In this document: positions 47,643-57,760 of the stretch, piece after piece
Layout: each line of letters begins with the position of its first letter
How positions within the stretch are numbered: the stretch's first letter is position 1
Assembly: GCF_014193255.1 (NCBI RefSeq)
Contig: NZ_JACHZB010000003.1
Span: 310,001-374,000 of the forward strand
Direction: 5' to 3'
DNA: 64,000 bases
From: Rhizobium sp. BK196
GTDB taxonomy: Bacteria > Pseudomonadota > Alphaproteobacteria > Rhizobiales > Rhizobiaceae
Program-made: the position numbers and the translations under genes
The notes under the pieces: model-generated
What the model saw: only the letters and a program-made list of their open reading frames with translations
Databases searched by the model: none
Told to the model about the DNA's origin: nothing

Positions 47643-48512
47643 ATGAACTATCGCCACATCTATCATGCAGGCAATTTCGCCGATGTCCTGAAGCATGCGG
47701 TGCTGGCGCGGCTGATCCGTTATATGCAGAAGAAGGACGCCGGTTTCCGCGTGCTCGACACGCATGCCGGCATCGGCCTCTACGATCTTTCCTCCGAGGA
47801 AGCCCAGAAGACCGGGGAATGGCAAGACGGCATCGGCAAACTGCTCGACACCGATCTCGGACAACAGGTTTCCGAACTGCTGGAGCCCTATATCTCACCC
47901 ATCCGCGAACTGAACCCGCAGGGCGGCTTGCGCTTCTATCCCGGCTCGCCCAAATTAGCCCGCATGCTCTTCCGCCCGCAGGACCGGCTTTCGGCGATGG
48001 AACTGCATCCGGAGGATTTTGTCCGCCTGCATCGCGTCTTCGAAGGCGACCATCATGCGCGCATCACCGAGCTCGACGGCTGGCTGGCACTCGGCGCGCA
48101 TCTGCCGCCGAAGGAAAAGCGTGGCATCGTGCTCGTCGATCCGCCTTTCGAAGAGGACGGCGAATATGAACGGCTGGTGGATGGCCTCGCCAAGGCTTAC
48201 AGGCGTTTTCCTGGTGGTACCTACTGCCTCTGGTATCCGTTGAAGAAAGGCGCACCGATCAAGGAATTCCATGAGGCGCTGCAGGCAACCGATATTCCGA
48301 AGATGCTCTGCGCCGAACTTGCCGTGCGCAGCGACCGCGAGACGACGGGGCTGACGGGTTCAGGTCTCATCATCGTCAATCCGCCCTTTACGCTGAAGGA
48401 CGAACTGCATCAGCTGCTGCCGGCCCTGAAGGACCATCTGGCGCAGGACCGGTTCGCCTCGCAACGGGCCTTCTGGCTGCGCGCAGAAACGAAGCCAGCC
48501 AAGGCCGATTGA
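47643..48512 (+). CDS. rlmJ: 23S rRNA (adenine2030-N6)-methyltransferase
   Basis: 289-residue methyltransferase: starts MNYRHIYHAGNFADVLKHAVL, the RlmJ signature, then LDTHAGIGLYDL (SAM loop) and the catalytic DPPFEEDGEYERL near residue 163. Divergent from the molybdopterin oxidoreductase gene across 83 nt. Confidence 0.95.
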   Translation: MNYRHIYHAGNFADVLKHAVLARLIRYMQKKDAGFRVLDTHAGIGLYDLSSEEAQKTGEWQDGIGKLLDTDLGQQVSELLEPYISPIRELNPQGGLRFYPGSPKLARMLFRPQDRLSAMELHPEDFVRLHRVFEGDHHARITELDGWLALGAHLPPKEKRGIVLVDPPFEEDGEYERLVDGLAKAYRRFPGGTYCLWYPLKKGAPIKEFHEALQATDIPKMLCAELAVRSDRETTGLTGSGLIIVNPPFTLKDELHQLLPALKDHLAQDRFASQRAFWLRAETKPAKAD

Positions 48513-48569
48513 CCGACTCTCGGTGCTCGGGAATAGTCCGGCACCAACAGCATATCCAAAAGGTGCCCC

Positions 48570-49166
48570 ATGAAGCTTCTCTGCTCCCCGACCTCCCCTT
48601 TCTCCAGCAAGGTGAGCATGGCTGCCCACCATCTCGGCCTGGAGATCACGGAAATCCGGGTCGATACGAATGCGGGGCCGGCGATCCTCGTGGACAACAA
48701 CCCACTCGGCAAGATCCCGACGCTGCTGACGAATGGCGGCGTTTCCATCTTCGACAGCGTTGCCATCATGCATTATTTCGACCGGCAGACGAAGGGCGCT
48801 CTCTATCCTTCCAAGAAGAGCAAGCGCACCGATGCCGAAGTGCTGGAAGCGCTGTGCGACGGCGTCTGCGACTGCCTGCTCGCGATCGTCTACGAGCGCC
48901 GCTTCCGGGACGAAGAAAAGGTGCATCAGCCCTGGATCGACCGGCAGTGGAAGAAGGTCGAGACCGCGCTGAACTATCTGGCCGCCAATACGCCTAAGCT
49001 CGGCAAGAGGCTGCATGGCGGGCATTTCGCACTCGCCGCCACGATCGGCTACCTCGACCTGCGCTTCAAGGGCCAGTGGGAAGAAGACCATGCCGAGCTG
49101 ATCGGCTGGCTCAGAGTATTCGAGAAAAAGTTCGACGGCTACGAGCAACTGAAGCCGCAGGCCTGA
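48570..49166 (+). CDS. Glutathione S-transferase family protein
   Basis: 198-residue GST: N-terminal thioredoxin-like domain starting MKLLCSPTSPFSSKVSMAAHHLGL (Ser11 or Ser13 probable GSH-activating), with NPLGKIPTLLTNGGVSIFDSVAIMHYF, then an all-helical C-terminal domain. Substrate unknown. Follows rlmJ by 57 nt. Confidence 0.9.
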   Translation: MKLLCSPTSPFSSKVSMAAHHLGLEITEIRVDTNAGPAILVDNNPLGKIPTLLTNGGVSIFDSVAIMHYFDRQTKGALYPSKKSKRTDAEVLEALCDGVCDCLLAIVYERRFRDEEKVHQPWIDRQWKKVETALNYLAANTPKLGKRLHGGHFALAATIGYLDLRFKGQWEEDHAELIGWLRVFEKKFDGYEQLKPQA

Positions 49167-49182
49167 GACGCAAGAAGACAAT

Positions 49183-49211
49183 AAAAAGCCGGGCACAAGG
49201 TCCGGCTTTTT
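49183..49211. terminator. Bidirectional terminator, GST gene / Omp25-like gene
   Basis: 10-bp stem AAAAAGCCGG / CCGGCTTTTT with a 9-nt loop and A/T runs both sides, between convergent gene ends. Confidence 0.85.
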
Positions 49212-49231
49212 TATGTCATATGCAATCAGGA

Positions 49232-49864
49232 TCAGAACTTGACGCCGATACCGACCTTGACGCTGTTTTCGTCGAACCCGCGCGAGACACTGCCGGAGTC
49301 GAGGTTGTAATCCTTGCTCTGGTAGTCGGTGTAGCGGTATTCAAGACGCGTCGTGACGTTGTTGGTCACGAAAGCTTCGACACCAGCGCCGACCGTGTAA
49401 CCATAGGCGGTCTTGCTGTCGGAAGACGTGCCGTCGGAGACCTTGGTGTCGGCGAGCGCCAGACCTGCGGTACCGTAGAGCAGGAAGGGGTTCAGATCGT
49501 AGCCGACGCGGCCGCGGACGGAGCCGTTCCAGCCGGTCTTGTTCTTGATGCCGCCTTCGGTAACGTCTGCATTGCCATAACCAAGATCGGCTTCAGCGCC
49601 GTAAACGATCTGGCCCTGCTGGAAATTGTAGCCGGTGAAGAGCTGGCCGCCCCAATCATAGGTGTCACGATCGTGACCGAAGCTGCCCATGTTGTAGGTG
49701 GCGGCACCACCGAGATAGAAGCCCTGCCAGTTGTTGACCGGAGCCGGGGTTTCCTCAGCGACCGGAGCCTGTGGAACCTGATCCACGGCGTCGGCTGCCT
49801 GTGCGACCGAGAAACCGCCAACGGCAAGAGCGGAAGCCATGAGGCCAGCAAAGAGTATACGCAT
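49232..49864 (-). CDS. Outer-membrane beta-barrel protein (Omp25/RopB-like)
   Basis: 210-residue porin-like protein. Signal peptide MRILFAGLMASALAVGGFSVAQA, a Pro-rich linker (PQAPVAEETPAPV), then eight-stranded barrel strands with alternating hydrophobics (WQGFYLGGAATYNMG ... TTRLEYRYTDY) and a terminal Phe in VGIGVKF, the BAM recognition signal. Related to Brucella Omp25 and rhizobial RopB. Long AT-rich leader region upstream. Confidence 0.9.
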   Translation of the reverse strand: MRILFAGLMASALAVGGFSVAQAADAVDQVPQAPVAEETPAPVNNWQGFYLGGAATYNMGSFGHDRDTYDWGGQLFTGYNFQQGQIVYGAEADLGYGNADVTEGGIKNKTGWNGSVRGRVGYDLNPFLLYGTAGLALADTKVSDGTSSDSKTAYGYTVGAGVEAFVTNNVTTRLEYRYTDYQSKDYNLDSGSVSRGFDENSVKVGIGVKF

Positions 49865-50227
49865 ACTTGTCTCCTTTCAGTCCCGCGCGCTCGTCAACTT
49901 AAACTCGGCGAAGCATTCACGGGGGATTACTAAATGTCCCTTCCGGATCGAGAGTGAAATTGGAATGCAAATGCGGATTTGAAAGAGCCAAATTGTGATA
50001 TCATTGTGGCTCCGCGGCGGCAGAAATTCGATGTTGCTTGGTTGCAACATACCGTTTATTAAGGATAATAAACAGTTAAACTTACAATACTTATTTTAAC
50101 AAATCGCGACCGCAAATAATACATAGAATATCCGGTCCACACAGGCAATCGTTTCCGCCTATTTATATAATCAAAGGCTGCCCTTATATAGTCAGCGAAC
50201 GGACTCGCAGGACCAGAAGGCAGCATC
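49865..50227. promoter_or_regulatory. AT-rich divergent region with inverted repeat (omp25-like / SDR)
   Basis: 363-nt gap, clearly more AT-rich than average (for example 50050-50110). It holds an inverted repeat ATGTTGC-N6-GCAACAT at 50031-50050, and a poly-purine ribosome-binding site AGGAGAC before the omp gene. It probably contains a strong, regulated omp promoter. No RNA gene recognised. Confidence 0.5.
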
Positions 50228-50995
50228 TTGACCAAGAAAAGACTTCGCGCGGCGCTGGTGACGGGTGCTGCCAAGAGAATAGGCCGGGCAATCGCCGAAG
50301 ACCTTGTTGCTGATGGATTTTCGATCGCAATCCATGCGAATGGCTCGCTCGACGAGGCCGAGGAGTTTGCGGCGGAATTGCGGCAAAGAGGGCGCCGGGC
50401 GGTTGCGATCCAGGCCGATCTTGCCCAAATCAGTGAGACCGCAGGTCTTGTCGAGAAGGCATGCGAGGCGCTCGGGCCGATCGATCTTCTCGTCAACAAT
50501 GCATCGATTTTTCTTGAGGATTCGCTCCGCAAATTCGATGCGCAGGTGTGGGACGAGCACTTCGCCCTGCATGTTCGCGCACCGTCGATCCTTGCTGCCA
50601 AATTCGCCGAGCAGCTGCCGGAGGCGCATGAGGGGTTGATCGTCAACGTTATCGATCAGCGTGTCTGGGCACTGCGGCCAAGCTTCTACTCCTATACGCT
50701 GTCGAAATCGGCGCTGTGGACGGCGACGCAGACCATGGCGCAGGCGCTCGCGCCGCGCATCCGCGTCAATGCGATCGGTCCCGGCCCGTCGATACCGAGC
50801 GAGCGGCAATTGCAGGAAGACTTCCAAGCGCAGGTTTCAGCCCTTATCTTGAAGCGTGGACCTGAGCTTGCGGAATTCGGCCGAACGATTCGTTTTCTGT
50901 TCGAGACCCCCTCGATCACGGGTCAGATGATTGCACTCGACGGCGGCCAGCATCTCGCATGGCAGACGCCTGACGTGCTGGAGATCAAGGAATGA
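50228..50995 (+). CDS. SDR-family oxidoreductase (pteridine reductase/FolM-like)
   Basis: 255-residue short-chain dehydrogenase. NAD(P)-binding [20 protein letters not shown] motif ([11 protein letters not shown]), catalytic YTLSK (YxxxK), then PGPSIPSE. The TGAAKRIGR start resembles pteridine reductase-like SDRs. Overlaps uvrC by 4 nt. Confidence 0.88.
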   Translation: MTKKRLRAALVTGAAKRIGRAIAEDLVADGFSIAIHANGSLDEAEEFAAELRQRGRRAVAIQADLAQISETAGLVEKACEALGPIDLLVNNASIFLEDSLRKFDAQVWDEHFALHVRAPSILAAKFAEQLPEAHEGLIVNVIDQRVWALRPSFYSYTLSKSALWTATQTMAQALAPRIRVNAIGPGPSIPSERQLQEDFQAQVSALILKRGPELAEFGRTIRFLFETPSITGQMIALDGGQHLAWQTPDVLEIKE

Positions 50996-53034
50996 ATGCC
51001 AAGAAGCTGCCCGATGGCGGTGTTCTTTACGACGAAACCGATGAAAACGACGACGACATCATCGAGGTGGAAGGCGACGCCTCTGCCTCGCCGATTTCGG
51101 CGTCGATCGACTGGAATGCTGGCAGCATCAACGAAACCGGCCTTCTCGGCGCCGATCTGATCGCCGAATTCGTCAAGCGCCTGCCGAACAGTCCCGGCGT
51201 CTACCGCATGTTCAACGAGGCGGGCGACGTACTCTATGTCGGCAAGGCCCGCAGCCTGAAGAAGCGCGTCGGCAACTACGCGATGGGGCGCGTGCATTCC
51301 AACCGCATCGCCCAGATGGTGCGCCAGACTGCCAATATGGAATTCGTCACGACGCGGACGGAGACCGAGGCCCTGCTGCTGGAAGCGAATCTGATCAAGC
51401 GCCTGCGGCCGCGCTTTAACGTGCTGCTGCGTGATGACAAGTCGTTTCCCTATATCCTGATAACCGGCGATCACCGCGCGCCCGCCATCTTTAAGCATCG
51501 TGGCGCCCGCGCCCGCAAGGGCGACTATTTCGGCCCCTTCGCCTCGGCAGGCGCCGTCGGCCGCACGATCAATTCACTGCAGCGCGCCTTCCTGATCCGC
51601 ACCTGTACGGACAGCGTCTTCGAGACGCGCACCCGGCCCTGTCTGCTTTACCAGATCAAACGCTGTTCCGGTCCCTGCACCCGTGAGGTCAGCGACGAGG
51701 GCTATGCGGAGCTGGTGCAGGAAGCCAAGGACTTCCTATCCGGCAAGAGCCAGAAGGTGAAAGAGCATATAGCGGAGGCGATGAATGCCGCGGCCGAGGA
51801 TCTCGATTTCGAGCGGGCTGCCATTTATCGTGACCGTCTTGCAGCACTCTCGCATGTGCAGAGCCACCAGGGCATCAATCCTGCCGGCGTCGAGGAGGCT
51901 GACGTATTCGCCATCCATCACGAAGGCGGGATTTCCTGTATCCAGGTGTTCTTCTTCCGCACCGGGCAGAACTGGGGCAACCGCGCCTATTTCCCGAAGG
52001 CCGACCCGCAACTGTCAGGCGCCGAGGTATTGAACGCGTTCCTCGCGCAGTTCTACGATGACAAGCCGGTGCCGCGGCAGATCATGCTGTCGGAAACAGT
52101 GGAGGAACTGGAATTGCTGGCCGCCGCACTCAGCGAAAAGGCCGGGCACAAGGTCTCGATCCTCGTTCCGCAGCGCGGCGAAAAGCGCGATCTCGTCGAG
52201 CATGTCATTGCCAATGCCCGCGAGGCGCACGGGCGAAAGCTTGCCGAAACGGCCTCGCAATCGCGGCTGCTGGAAGGCTTCAAGGAAACCTTCGGGCTGC
52301 CCTACGTGCCGCAGCGCGTCGAGATCTACGACAACTCGCATATCATGGGAACGAATGCGGTCGGCGGCATGGTGGTCGCCGGACCGGAAGGCTTCGTGAA
52401 GAGCCAGTATCGCAAGTTCAACATCAAATCGACCGAGATCACCCCCGGCGACGACTTCGGCATGATGCGGGAGGTGATGACGCGGCGCTTCTCCCGCCTG
52501 CTCAAGGAAGAGGGCATTCCCGATCGCAGCGCGCAGGTTTCCGCAGCCGATGCGGCCGACTTGCCCTTCCCCGCCTGGCCCGATGTCATCCTCATCGACG
52601 GCGGTCAGGGGCAGATGACGGCGGTGCGCGCGATCCTCGAAGAGCTCGGCATTACCGACAGCGTGATCGCCATCGGCGTCGCCAAGGGTGTGGATCGTGA
52701 AGCCGGACGCGAGCGCTTCTTTGCCCCCGGCAAGGGAAGCTTCACGCTGCCGCCGCGCGATCCGGTACTCTACTTCATCCAGCGCATGCGCGACGAGGCG
52801 CACCGTTTCGCAATCGGTTCCCACCGTGCAAGGCGCAAGAAGGAGATGGTCAAGAACCCGCTCGACGAGATCGGCGGCATCGGGCCTTCGCGCAAGAGGG
52901 CACTGCTGCAACACTTCGGCACTGCAAAGGCGGTGTCGCGCGCCGCCCTTTCCGATCTCATGGCGGTGGAAGGAATTTCCGAGACCGTCGCAAAGCAGGT
53001 CTACAATCATTTTCACGACGACGCCGCGAAATAA
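50992..53034 (+). CDS. uvrC: Excinuclease ABC subunit C
   Basis: Makes both incisions in nucleotide-excision repair with UvrAB. 680 residues: an acidic N-terminal extension, GIY-YIG 3' nuclease domain ([26 protein letters not shown], residues about 65-90), UVR motif ([18 protein letters not shown]), RNase H-like 5' nuclease ([11 protein letters not shown] ... LIDGGQGQM) and C-terminal helix-hairpin-helix ([17 protein letters not shown]). Confidence 0.96.
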   Translation: MNAKKLPDGGVLYDETDENDDDIIEVEGDASASPISASIDWNAGSINETGLLGADLIAEFVKRLPNSPGVYRMFNEAGDVLYVGKARSLKKRVGNYAMGRVHSNRIAQMVRQTANMEFVTTRTETEALLLEANLIKRLRPRFNVLLRDDKSFPYILITGDHRAPAIFKHRGARARKGDYFGPFASAGAVGRTINSLQRAFLIRTCTDSVFETRTRPCLLYQIKRCSGPCTREVSDEGYAELVQEAKDFLSGKSQKVKEHIAEAMNAAAEDLDFERAAIYRDRLAALSHVQSHQGINPAGVEEADVFAIHHEGGISCIQVFFFRTGQNWGNRAYFPKADPQLSGAEVLNAFLAQFYDDKPVPRQIMLSETVEELELLAAALSEKAGHKVSILVPQRGEKRDLVEHVIANAREAHGRKLAETASQSRLLEGFKETFGLPYVPQRVEIYDNSHIMGTNAVGGMVVAGPEGFVKSQYRKFNIKSTEITPGDDFGMMREVMTRRFSRLLKEEGIPDRSAQVSAADAADLPFPAWPDVILIDGGQGQMTAVRAILEELGITDSVIAIGVAKGVDREAGRERFFAPGKGSFTLPPRDPVLYFIQRMRDEAHRFAIGSHRARRKKEMVKNPLDEIGGIGPSRKRALLQHFGTAKAVSRAALSDLMAVEGISETVAKQVYNHFHDDAAK

Positions 53035-53143
53035 GCGGCGCCGGTCGCAAATTCCACGCAAAGGCAGCGAAAAAACAGAAAGAATGTTGACGGTCGAGGG
53101 CCAAAGCCGTCATCTACCGCCGCATTATCAAAGAGAACCGCTC

Positions 53144-53734
53144 ATGGCATCGCGTGCGTATAACATTCCCAATCTCCTGACATACGGCCGCATCCTCGCT
53201 GTGCCGCTGATCGTTCTCTGCTTCTTCATCGAGGGCAAACTTTCGATCAGCAACACCGCGCGTTGGGTGGCGCTCTGGATATTCATCACCGCCTCGATCA
53301 CCGATTTCCTTGACGGTTACCTCGCGCGCATCTGGAACCAGACATCGAATATCGGCCGCATGCTGGATCCGATCGCCGACAAGCTGCTGGTCGCCTCGAT
53401 CCTTCTCCTGGTCGCGGCCGACCAGACCATTGCCGGCTGGTCGATCTGGGCGGCGATCACCATTCTCTGCCGCGAAATCCTGGTTTCGGGCCTGCGGGAA
53501 TATCTGGCTGCGTTGAAGGTGAGCGTGCCGGTGACCCGCATCGCCAAATGGAAAACGACTCTGCAGCTTGTCGCTATCGCTTTCCTGCTGGCCGGCCCCG
53601 CCGGAGACGAGATTTTCCCTTATACGACACAGGCCGGCATCGGGCTTCTATGGATCGCCGCGCTGCTGACCATCTATACCGGCTACGACTATTTCCGGGC
53701 GGGGCTCAAACATATCGTGGATGACGAAGAATGA
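53144..53734 (+). CDS. pgsA: CDP-diacylglycerol-glycerol-3-phosphate 3-phosphatidyltransferase
   Basis: Phosphatidylglycerol-phosphate synthase, 196 residues, several membrane helices. CDP-alcohol transferase motif DGYLARIWNQTSNIGRMLDPIAD is complete (DGxxAR x8 GxxxDxxxD). Start at 53144 chosen at MASRAYNIPNLLTYGR, the usual N-terminus. Its stop overlaps moaD by 4 nt. Confidence 0.95.
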   Translation: MASRAYNIPNLLTYGRILAVPLIVLCFFIEGKLSISNTARWVALWIFITASITDFLDGYLARIWNQTSNIGRMLDPIADKLLVASILLLVAADQTIAGWSIWAAITILCREILVSGLREYLAALKVSVPVTRIAKWKTTLQLVAIAFLLAGPAGDEIFPYTTQAGIGLLWIAALLTIYTGYDYFRAGLKHIVDDEE

Positions 53735-53985
53735 CGCGGCTTATTTATTTCGCCTGGGTGCGCGAACGCATCGGCAAGGGAGAAGAGGAGATCGAACTTC
53801 CTTCCTCCGTCGTCAGCGTTGCGGATCTTCTGAATCATTTGAAAGGCTTGGGCGAAGAATATCAAATGGCTCTTCAATATCCTGATGTAATCCGGGTGGC
53901 GATCGACCAGGAACATGTGGAGCATGACGAGCCGATCGCCGGGGCGAAAGAGATCGGTATTTTCCCGCCGATGACGGGCGGGTGA
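53731..53985 (+). CDS. moaD: Molybdopterin synthase small subunit
   Basis: 84-residue ubiquitin-fold sulfur carrier. Ends in PPMTGG, whose terminal Gly-Gly is thiocarboxylated by MoeB. Followed after 34 nt by moaE. Confidence 0.93.
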   Translation: MTRLIYFAWVRERIGKGEEEIELPSSVVSVADLLNHLKGLGEEYQMALQYPDVIRVAIDQEHVEHDEPIAGAKEIGIFPPMTGG

Positions 53986-54019
53986 GAACGGCCGTGCCGC
54001 CGGGGCCGAGGAGCGTGCT

Positions 54020-54481
54020 GTGACCATTACTCCCACCATCCGCGTCCAGCGCGAGGATTTCGACCTGCAGGCGGAAGTCGACCGGCTTTCCAAAGGCAAG
54101 CCCGGCATCGGCGCAGTCGTCACCTTCTCCGGCCTCTGCCGCGATGAAGGCGGCACACTCTCCGCACTCGAACTCGAACACTATCCCGGTATGGCCGAAG
54201 CGGAGATGACCCGCATAGGGGAGCTTGCCATCGAGCGGTTCGGGCTCAACGGCCTCACCGCCATCCACCGCTTCGGCAAGATTGCGGCCGGCGAGAATAT
54301 CGTGCTGGTCGTCGCGTCGGCACCGCACCGGCAGGCCGCCTTCGACGGCGCGAGCTTCGTCATGGATTTCCTGAAAACATCTGCACCCTTCTGGAAGAAG
54401 GAGCACGGCAAGGATGGACATTCGGGCGAATGGGTCTCGGCAAGGGACGCCGACAACAAGGCGCGAGACCGCTGGAAATAA
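54020..54481 (+). CDS. moaE: Molybdopterin synthase catalytic subunit
   Basis: 153-residue partner of MoaD. Conserved GAVVTFSGLCRDEGG, HRFGKIAAGENIVLVVASAPHR and the catalytic-Lys region APFWKKEHGKDG. Supplies cofactor for enzymes such as the one at 45424-47559. The convergent permease gene starts right after its stop. Confidence 0.95.
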   Translation: MTITPTIRVQREDFDLQAEVDRLSKGKPGIGAVVTFSGLCRDEGGTLSALELEHYPGMAEAEMTRIGELAIERFGLNGLTAIHRFGKIAAGENIVLVVASAPHRQAAFDGASFVMDFLKTSAPFWKKEHGKDGHSGEWVSARDADNKARDRWK

Positions 54482-55378
54482 TCAGAGTACGACGCGTTCG
54501 CGGCGACTCATCACCAGCAGGAGTACCAGCAGCGAGAAAATGGCGAGATCGCGCCAGATGAAGGAGCCGTAGGCGCCCCAAAGCGTCTCGACCAGTGCGA
54601 GGCCGGCCGCACCGGCCGCCGAGCGTAGCGGATCGGAATAGCCGCCGACGGCTGCGATCAGCAGCACCTTGAGGCCGAACATCAGCCCTGCGCCGAAATC
54701 CATCGATCCATAATAGAAGGTCGCAAGAATGCCGCAACAGGTGGCGACCAGCGCTGCGGCCCCATAGGACACCAGGAAGACACGGCTGGCGCTGGTGCCG
54801 CAGAGTTCGGCAGCAAGCGGATCATCAATAACGGCCCGCCATAGACGGCCCCAGGCGGTACACTTCAGAATCAACGTACCTATTACAATGATCGCGCACA
54901 TCAGGACCGTATCCAGAAGCTGGATATAGGTGAGCGTTACCCGGAAAACACCGTCGCTCCAGAAGGTGACGTTATCGTTCAGCAGCGGCGGCAGCCAGAT
55001 AGCGCGGGTATTGGCCGCAAGACGCGCCGTCTCCATCAGCACGATCATCATGCCGAGTGCCGCAACCATGACCGTGTTTGGCGACTTGCTGACGAGCGGC
55101 TGCATGATGGATCGGCCGATCCAGATCCCCGCCCCCACTGAATAGATCAGCGAGGCGCAGACGCCGATCGATATCGCCGCCGGCAGCACCAGCCACAGGC
55201 GATTGTAGGCCATGTCTGTGAAGAGCAGCAGGATCTGACCGGCAAAGGCGATGATCGCCCCATAGGTGATGTCGGCGCGCTTTGTGACACCGAAGGCGAT
55301 CGAATAACCGAAGGCAAGCGTGGCGTAGAGTGCCGCGAGCGGCACCGCATTCGCCAGTTGCTGCAGAAGATAGGCCAT
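54482..55378 (-). CDS. LivH-type branched-chain amino acid ABC permease
   Basis: 298-residue inner-membrane protein with about eight hydrophobic segments. LivH family pattern: ANAVPLAALYATLAFGYSIAFGV at the start and IDDPLAAELCGTSASRVFLVSYGAAALVATCCGILA. No binding protein, LivM, LivG or LivF follows, so it appears solitary; the partners may be elsewhere. Start at 55378. Divergent from the CGNR gene with a 67-nt gap. Confidence 0.85.
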   Translation of the reverse strand: MAYLLQQLANAVPLAALYATLAFGYSIAFGVTKRADITYGAIIAFAGQILLLFTDMAYNRLWLVLPAAISIGVCASLIYSVGAGIWIGRSIMQPLVSKSPNTVMVAALGMMIVLMETARLAANTRAIWLPPLLNDNVTFWSDGVFRVTLTYIQLLDTVLMCAIIVIGTLILKCTAWGRLWRAVIDDPLAAELCGTSASRVFLVSYGAAALVATCCGILATFYYGSMDFGAGLMFGLKVLLIAAVGGYSDPLRSAAGAAGLALVETLWGAYGSFIWRDLAIFSLLVLLLVMSRRERVVL

Positions 55379-55445
55379 TCCCGAAACTCCGGATCGCTTT
55401 AAAATAATAACTGGCAAAATGTGTTTTACCAGTTATATTTTTCTC

Positions 55446-55994
55446 ATGAGCTTTTCCTGGACCCCTCACCGCTTTTCGGGCGGCGCGCTGGCGCTCGATG
55501 TCGCCAACAGCGTCATCCTTCGCCACGACACGGCGCGCCGTATCGATCGCTTCGAGGCTGAGGGACAACTGGAGCGTTTCCCCGAGGCAGCGCAGGAATT
55601 CTGCGCCGAACGGGCGCTTTTTGGCGACATAGCGCCGGTAGGAGCGCAGAATAGAGCGAACTTCATCGAGCTGCGCGAGGCAACGGACAGATATTTCCGG
55701 CAGCGCGTGCTTGAGGGAAATGACGACCGGCTGCTTGCCGAATTGCTGGAGGCGCTGGCGCGCACGCTGCGCGGGGCAGCGGAGAAGGGTCTCGATACCG
55801 CGACGGCGCATTCGGTCCTGCGACTGATCGCCATGCCCGATCCTGAGCGGATGAAGATCTGCGGCAATTGCGGCTGGCTGTTCATCGACCGCAGCAAGAA
55901 CAAAAGCCGCACCTGGTGCGATATGGCCGTCTGCGGCAACCGCGCCAAGGCGATCAGGCATTACCGGAGGAAAAAGAAGGAGGAGACGCCATGA
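55446..55994 (+). CDS. CGNR zinc-finger (ABATE domain) regulator
   Basis: 182-residue protein. N-terminal ABATE domain (RFSGGALALDVANSVILRHD) and C-terminal CGNR treble-clef finger: CGNCGWLFIDRSKNKSRTWCDMAVCGNRAKAIRHYRRKK. Family members are predicted DNA-binding regulators with a stress role. Divergent from the LivH-like gene; the next gene overlaps by 4 nt. Confidence 0.9.
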   Translation: MSFSWTPHRFSGGALALDVANSVILRHDTARRIDRFEAEGQLERFPEAAQEFCAERALFGDIAPVGAQNRANFIELREATDRYFRQRVLEGNDDRLLAELLEALARTLRGAAEKGLDTATAHSVLRLIAMPDPERMKICGNCGWLFIDRSKNKSRTWCDMAVCGNRAKAIRHYRRKKKEETP

Positions 55995-56497
55995 AACGGC
56001 GCTCAATCATCACGGCTCTTGCGGCAGCGGCACTCTTGCTTGCCGCCTGCCAGCGCCAGGCCGAAAGCATGCTGGAAGTGACGGGGCATCTCTTCGTCTT
56101 CAACTATCGAAACGCCAGCGCCACCTATCTGCTAACAATGAAGAAGACGGCCCCCATCCCCGATGGCTCCGCCATCGTTGCCGAATTCGAAAACCCGCAG
56201 GGCGGTGCGCCGCTGGTGCTGAACCAGAAGGTTTTTCCGATGGATGACAAGATTTCGGTCCAGAGCGAAAACCTGCACTGCGTGGTTAAGGACCGGCCTT
56301 ATTCAGTGACCGTCAAGCTGGTCGATAAGGATGGCAAGATCTTGCAGGAGCTGAAGGCACAGTTCAAATCCAATCTCGACCAGACGGTGCTGCCGAGTAA
56401 ACCGCTGGTGGTCGGCGCGTTATACGAGAAGAACCCCGAGGTTTTCAAGCCGGATGGGACGACGGATTTTTCCAATACGGACAAGTGTCCGGCCTGA
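55991..56497 (+). CDS. Lipoprotein of unknown function
   Basis: 168-residue lipoprotein: signal and lipobox LLAAC (Cys20). A beta-rich body (MLEVTGHLFVFNYRNASATYLLTMKKTAPIPDGSAIVAEFENP) resembles an immunoglobulin-like or YbaY-like fold, but I cannot assign a family. Start codon overlaps the CGNR stop (ATGA), so it is likely made with that regulator. Confidence 0.8.
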   Translation: MKRRSIITALAAAALLLAACQRQAESMLEVTGHLFVFNYRNASATYLLTMKKTAPIPDGSAIVAEFENPQGGAPLVLNQKVFPMDDKISVQSENLHCVVKDRPYSVTVKLVDKDGKILQELKAQFKSNLDQTVLPSKPLVVGALYEKNPEVFKPDGTTDFSNTDKCPA

Positions 56498-56509
56498 GCC
56501 GTAAAGCAA

Positions 56510-56534
56510 AAAAGCCGGGACGAGCCCGGCTTTT
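56510..56534. terminator. Bidirectional terminator, lipoprotein gene / ndk
   Basis: 10-bp stem AAAAGCCGGG / CCCGGCTTTT with ACGAG loop between convergent gene ends. Confidence 0.85.
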
Positions 56535-56562
56535 CTCAGTCAATTCAATGCATCCGCGCTGA

Positions 56563-56985
56563 TCAGCCGACGATCTCGGTATCGGAGAACCAGTACTTGA
56601 TTTCCTGGGCAGCCGTTTCCGGAGCGTCGGAACCATGAACCGAGTTTTCGCCGATCGACAGAGCGTGAACCTTGCGGATCGTGCCTTCGGCAGCGTTTGC
56701 CGGGTTGGTTGCGCCCATGATTTCGCGGTTCTTCAGGATGGCGCCTTCGCCTTCCAAAACCTGAACGATGGTCGGGCCGGAGGTCATGCCTTCGACGAGT
56801 TCGCCGAAGAACGGACGTTCCTTGTGAACGGCGTAGAAGCCTTCTGCTTCGCGCTTGCTCATCCAGACGCGCTTGGAGGCGACGACGCGCAGGCCGGCAT
56901 CTTCGAGCATCTTGGTGATAGCGCCCGTCAGGTTGCGCTTCGTTGCATCCGGCTTGATCATCGAGAAGGTGCGTTCAATCGCCAT
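56563..56985 (-). CDS. ndk: Nucleoside diphosphate kinase
   Basis: 140-residue enzyme that equilibrates NTP pools by a phospho-His intermediate. Active-site NSVHGSD with His117, and [18 protein letters not shown] at the N-terminus. The start at 56985 (MAIERTF) is the family one. Confidence 0.97.
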   Translation of the reverse strand: MAIERTFSMIKPDATKRNLTGAITKMLEDAGLRVVASKRVWMSKREAEGFYAVHKERPFFGELVEGMTSGPTIVQVLEGEGAILKNREIMGATNPANAAEGTIRKVHALSIGENSVHGSDAPETAAQEIKYWFSDTEIVG

Positions 56986-57064
56986 ATTCGGATCCTCATA
57001 CTCAGGGAAAAGTGGGCGGTCTTTACCCGCCTCACCGCCCGAAAACAAGGGGGCTCCGGCAATT

Positions 57065-57760
57065 TCACGCTGCTGTCACAGTCCGGCCCCGGCTTTCATG
57101 AAGATCGAGGCAGCGTTCGAACCAGGCCATGACGGGGTCATCCGGGGCCAGCATGGCGAGGCCGGCGGCGATGCGCAGCCATTGCAGGGCACCAAAGACG
57201 ATGTAGTCTGCAAAAAGCGGGCTTTCGCCGCCGATGAAGGGCTGGAAGCGCAGCATGTGGCGCATCGGCTCCAGCTTGGCGGCAAAGGCTTCCCTCTCCG
57301 CCTCACGTCCGGCGGCGAAATCCTCCAGCGGCTTGCCGAGACGGCTTTCGCGGCTGGCACGGAAATAGGCCTTGTCGCCCTCATCGAGAATGGAATGAAT
57401 ATCGAGAAGCGCGATCCGCATGATCGCCGGATGGATGATCATCTGCGAATAACCCTCGACCATGCGCGACAGGGCCTTGCCGCCCTCGCCACCAAACAGC
57501 GACGGACGGTCCGGATAGGTATCTTCCAGGTAAAGAGCGATCTCGAAACTGTCCGATATCAGCCGGCCATTGTCGTCCAGGACAGGCACGGTCTTGGAAA
57601 AGCCGCCGCCGATATCAACAATGCGGCTGTAGGTCGTCGGAACCTCTTCGAAGTCGAGCCCCTTATGGGCGAGCGCCATCACCGCTTTCCAGCAATGCGG
57701 CGAAAAAAGGTGACGCTCGTCGGCGCCGCACAGGGAGTAGAGAGCTCTGGTCATGGCCAT
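57065..57760 (-). CDS. Glutathione S-transferase family protein
   Basis: 231-residue GST-like protein: an N-terminal thioredoxin-like fold with [52 protein letters not shown] (GSH-binding region), and a helical C-terminal domain. Beta-etherase- or maleylacetoacetate-isomerase-like members share the layout. Substrate unknown. ATG at 57754 is an equally possible start. Confidence 0.88.
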   Translation of the reverse strand: MAMTRALYSLCGADERHLFSPHCWKAVMALAHKGLDFEEVPTTYSRIVDIGGGFSKTVPVLDDNGRLISDSFEIALYLEDTYPDRPSLFGGEGGKALSRMVEGYSQMIIHPAIMRIALLDIHSILDEGDKAYFRASRESRLGKPLEDFAAGREAEREAFAAKLEPMRHMLRFQPFIGGESPLFADYIVFGALQWLRIAAGLAMLAPDDPVMAWFERCLDLHESRGRTVTAA

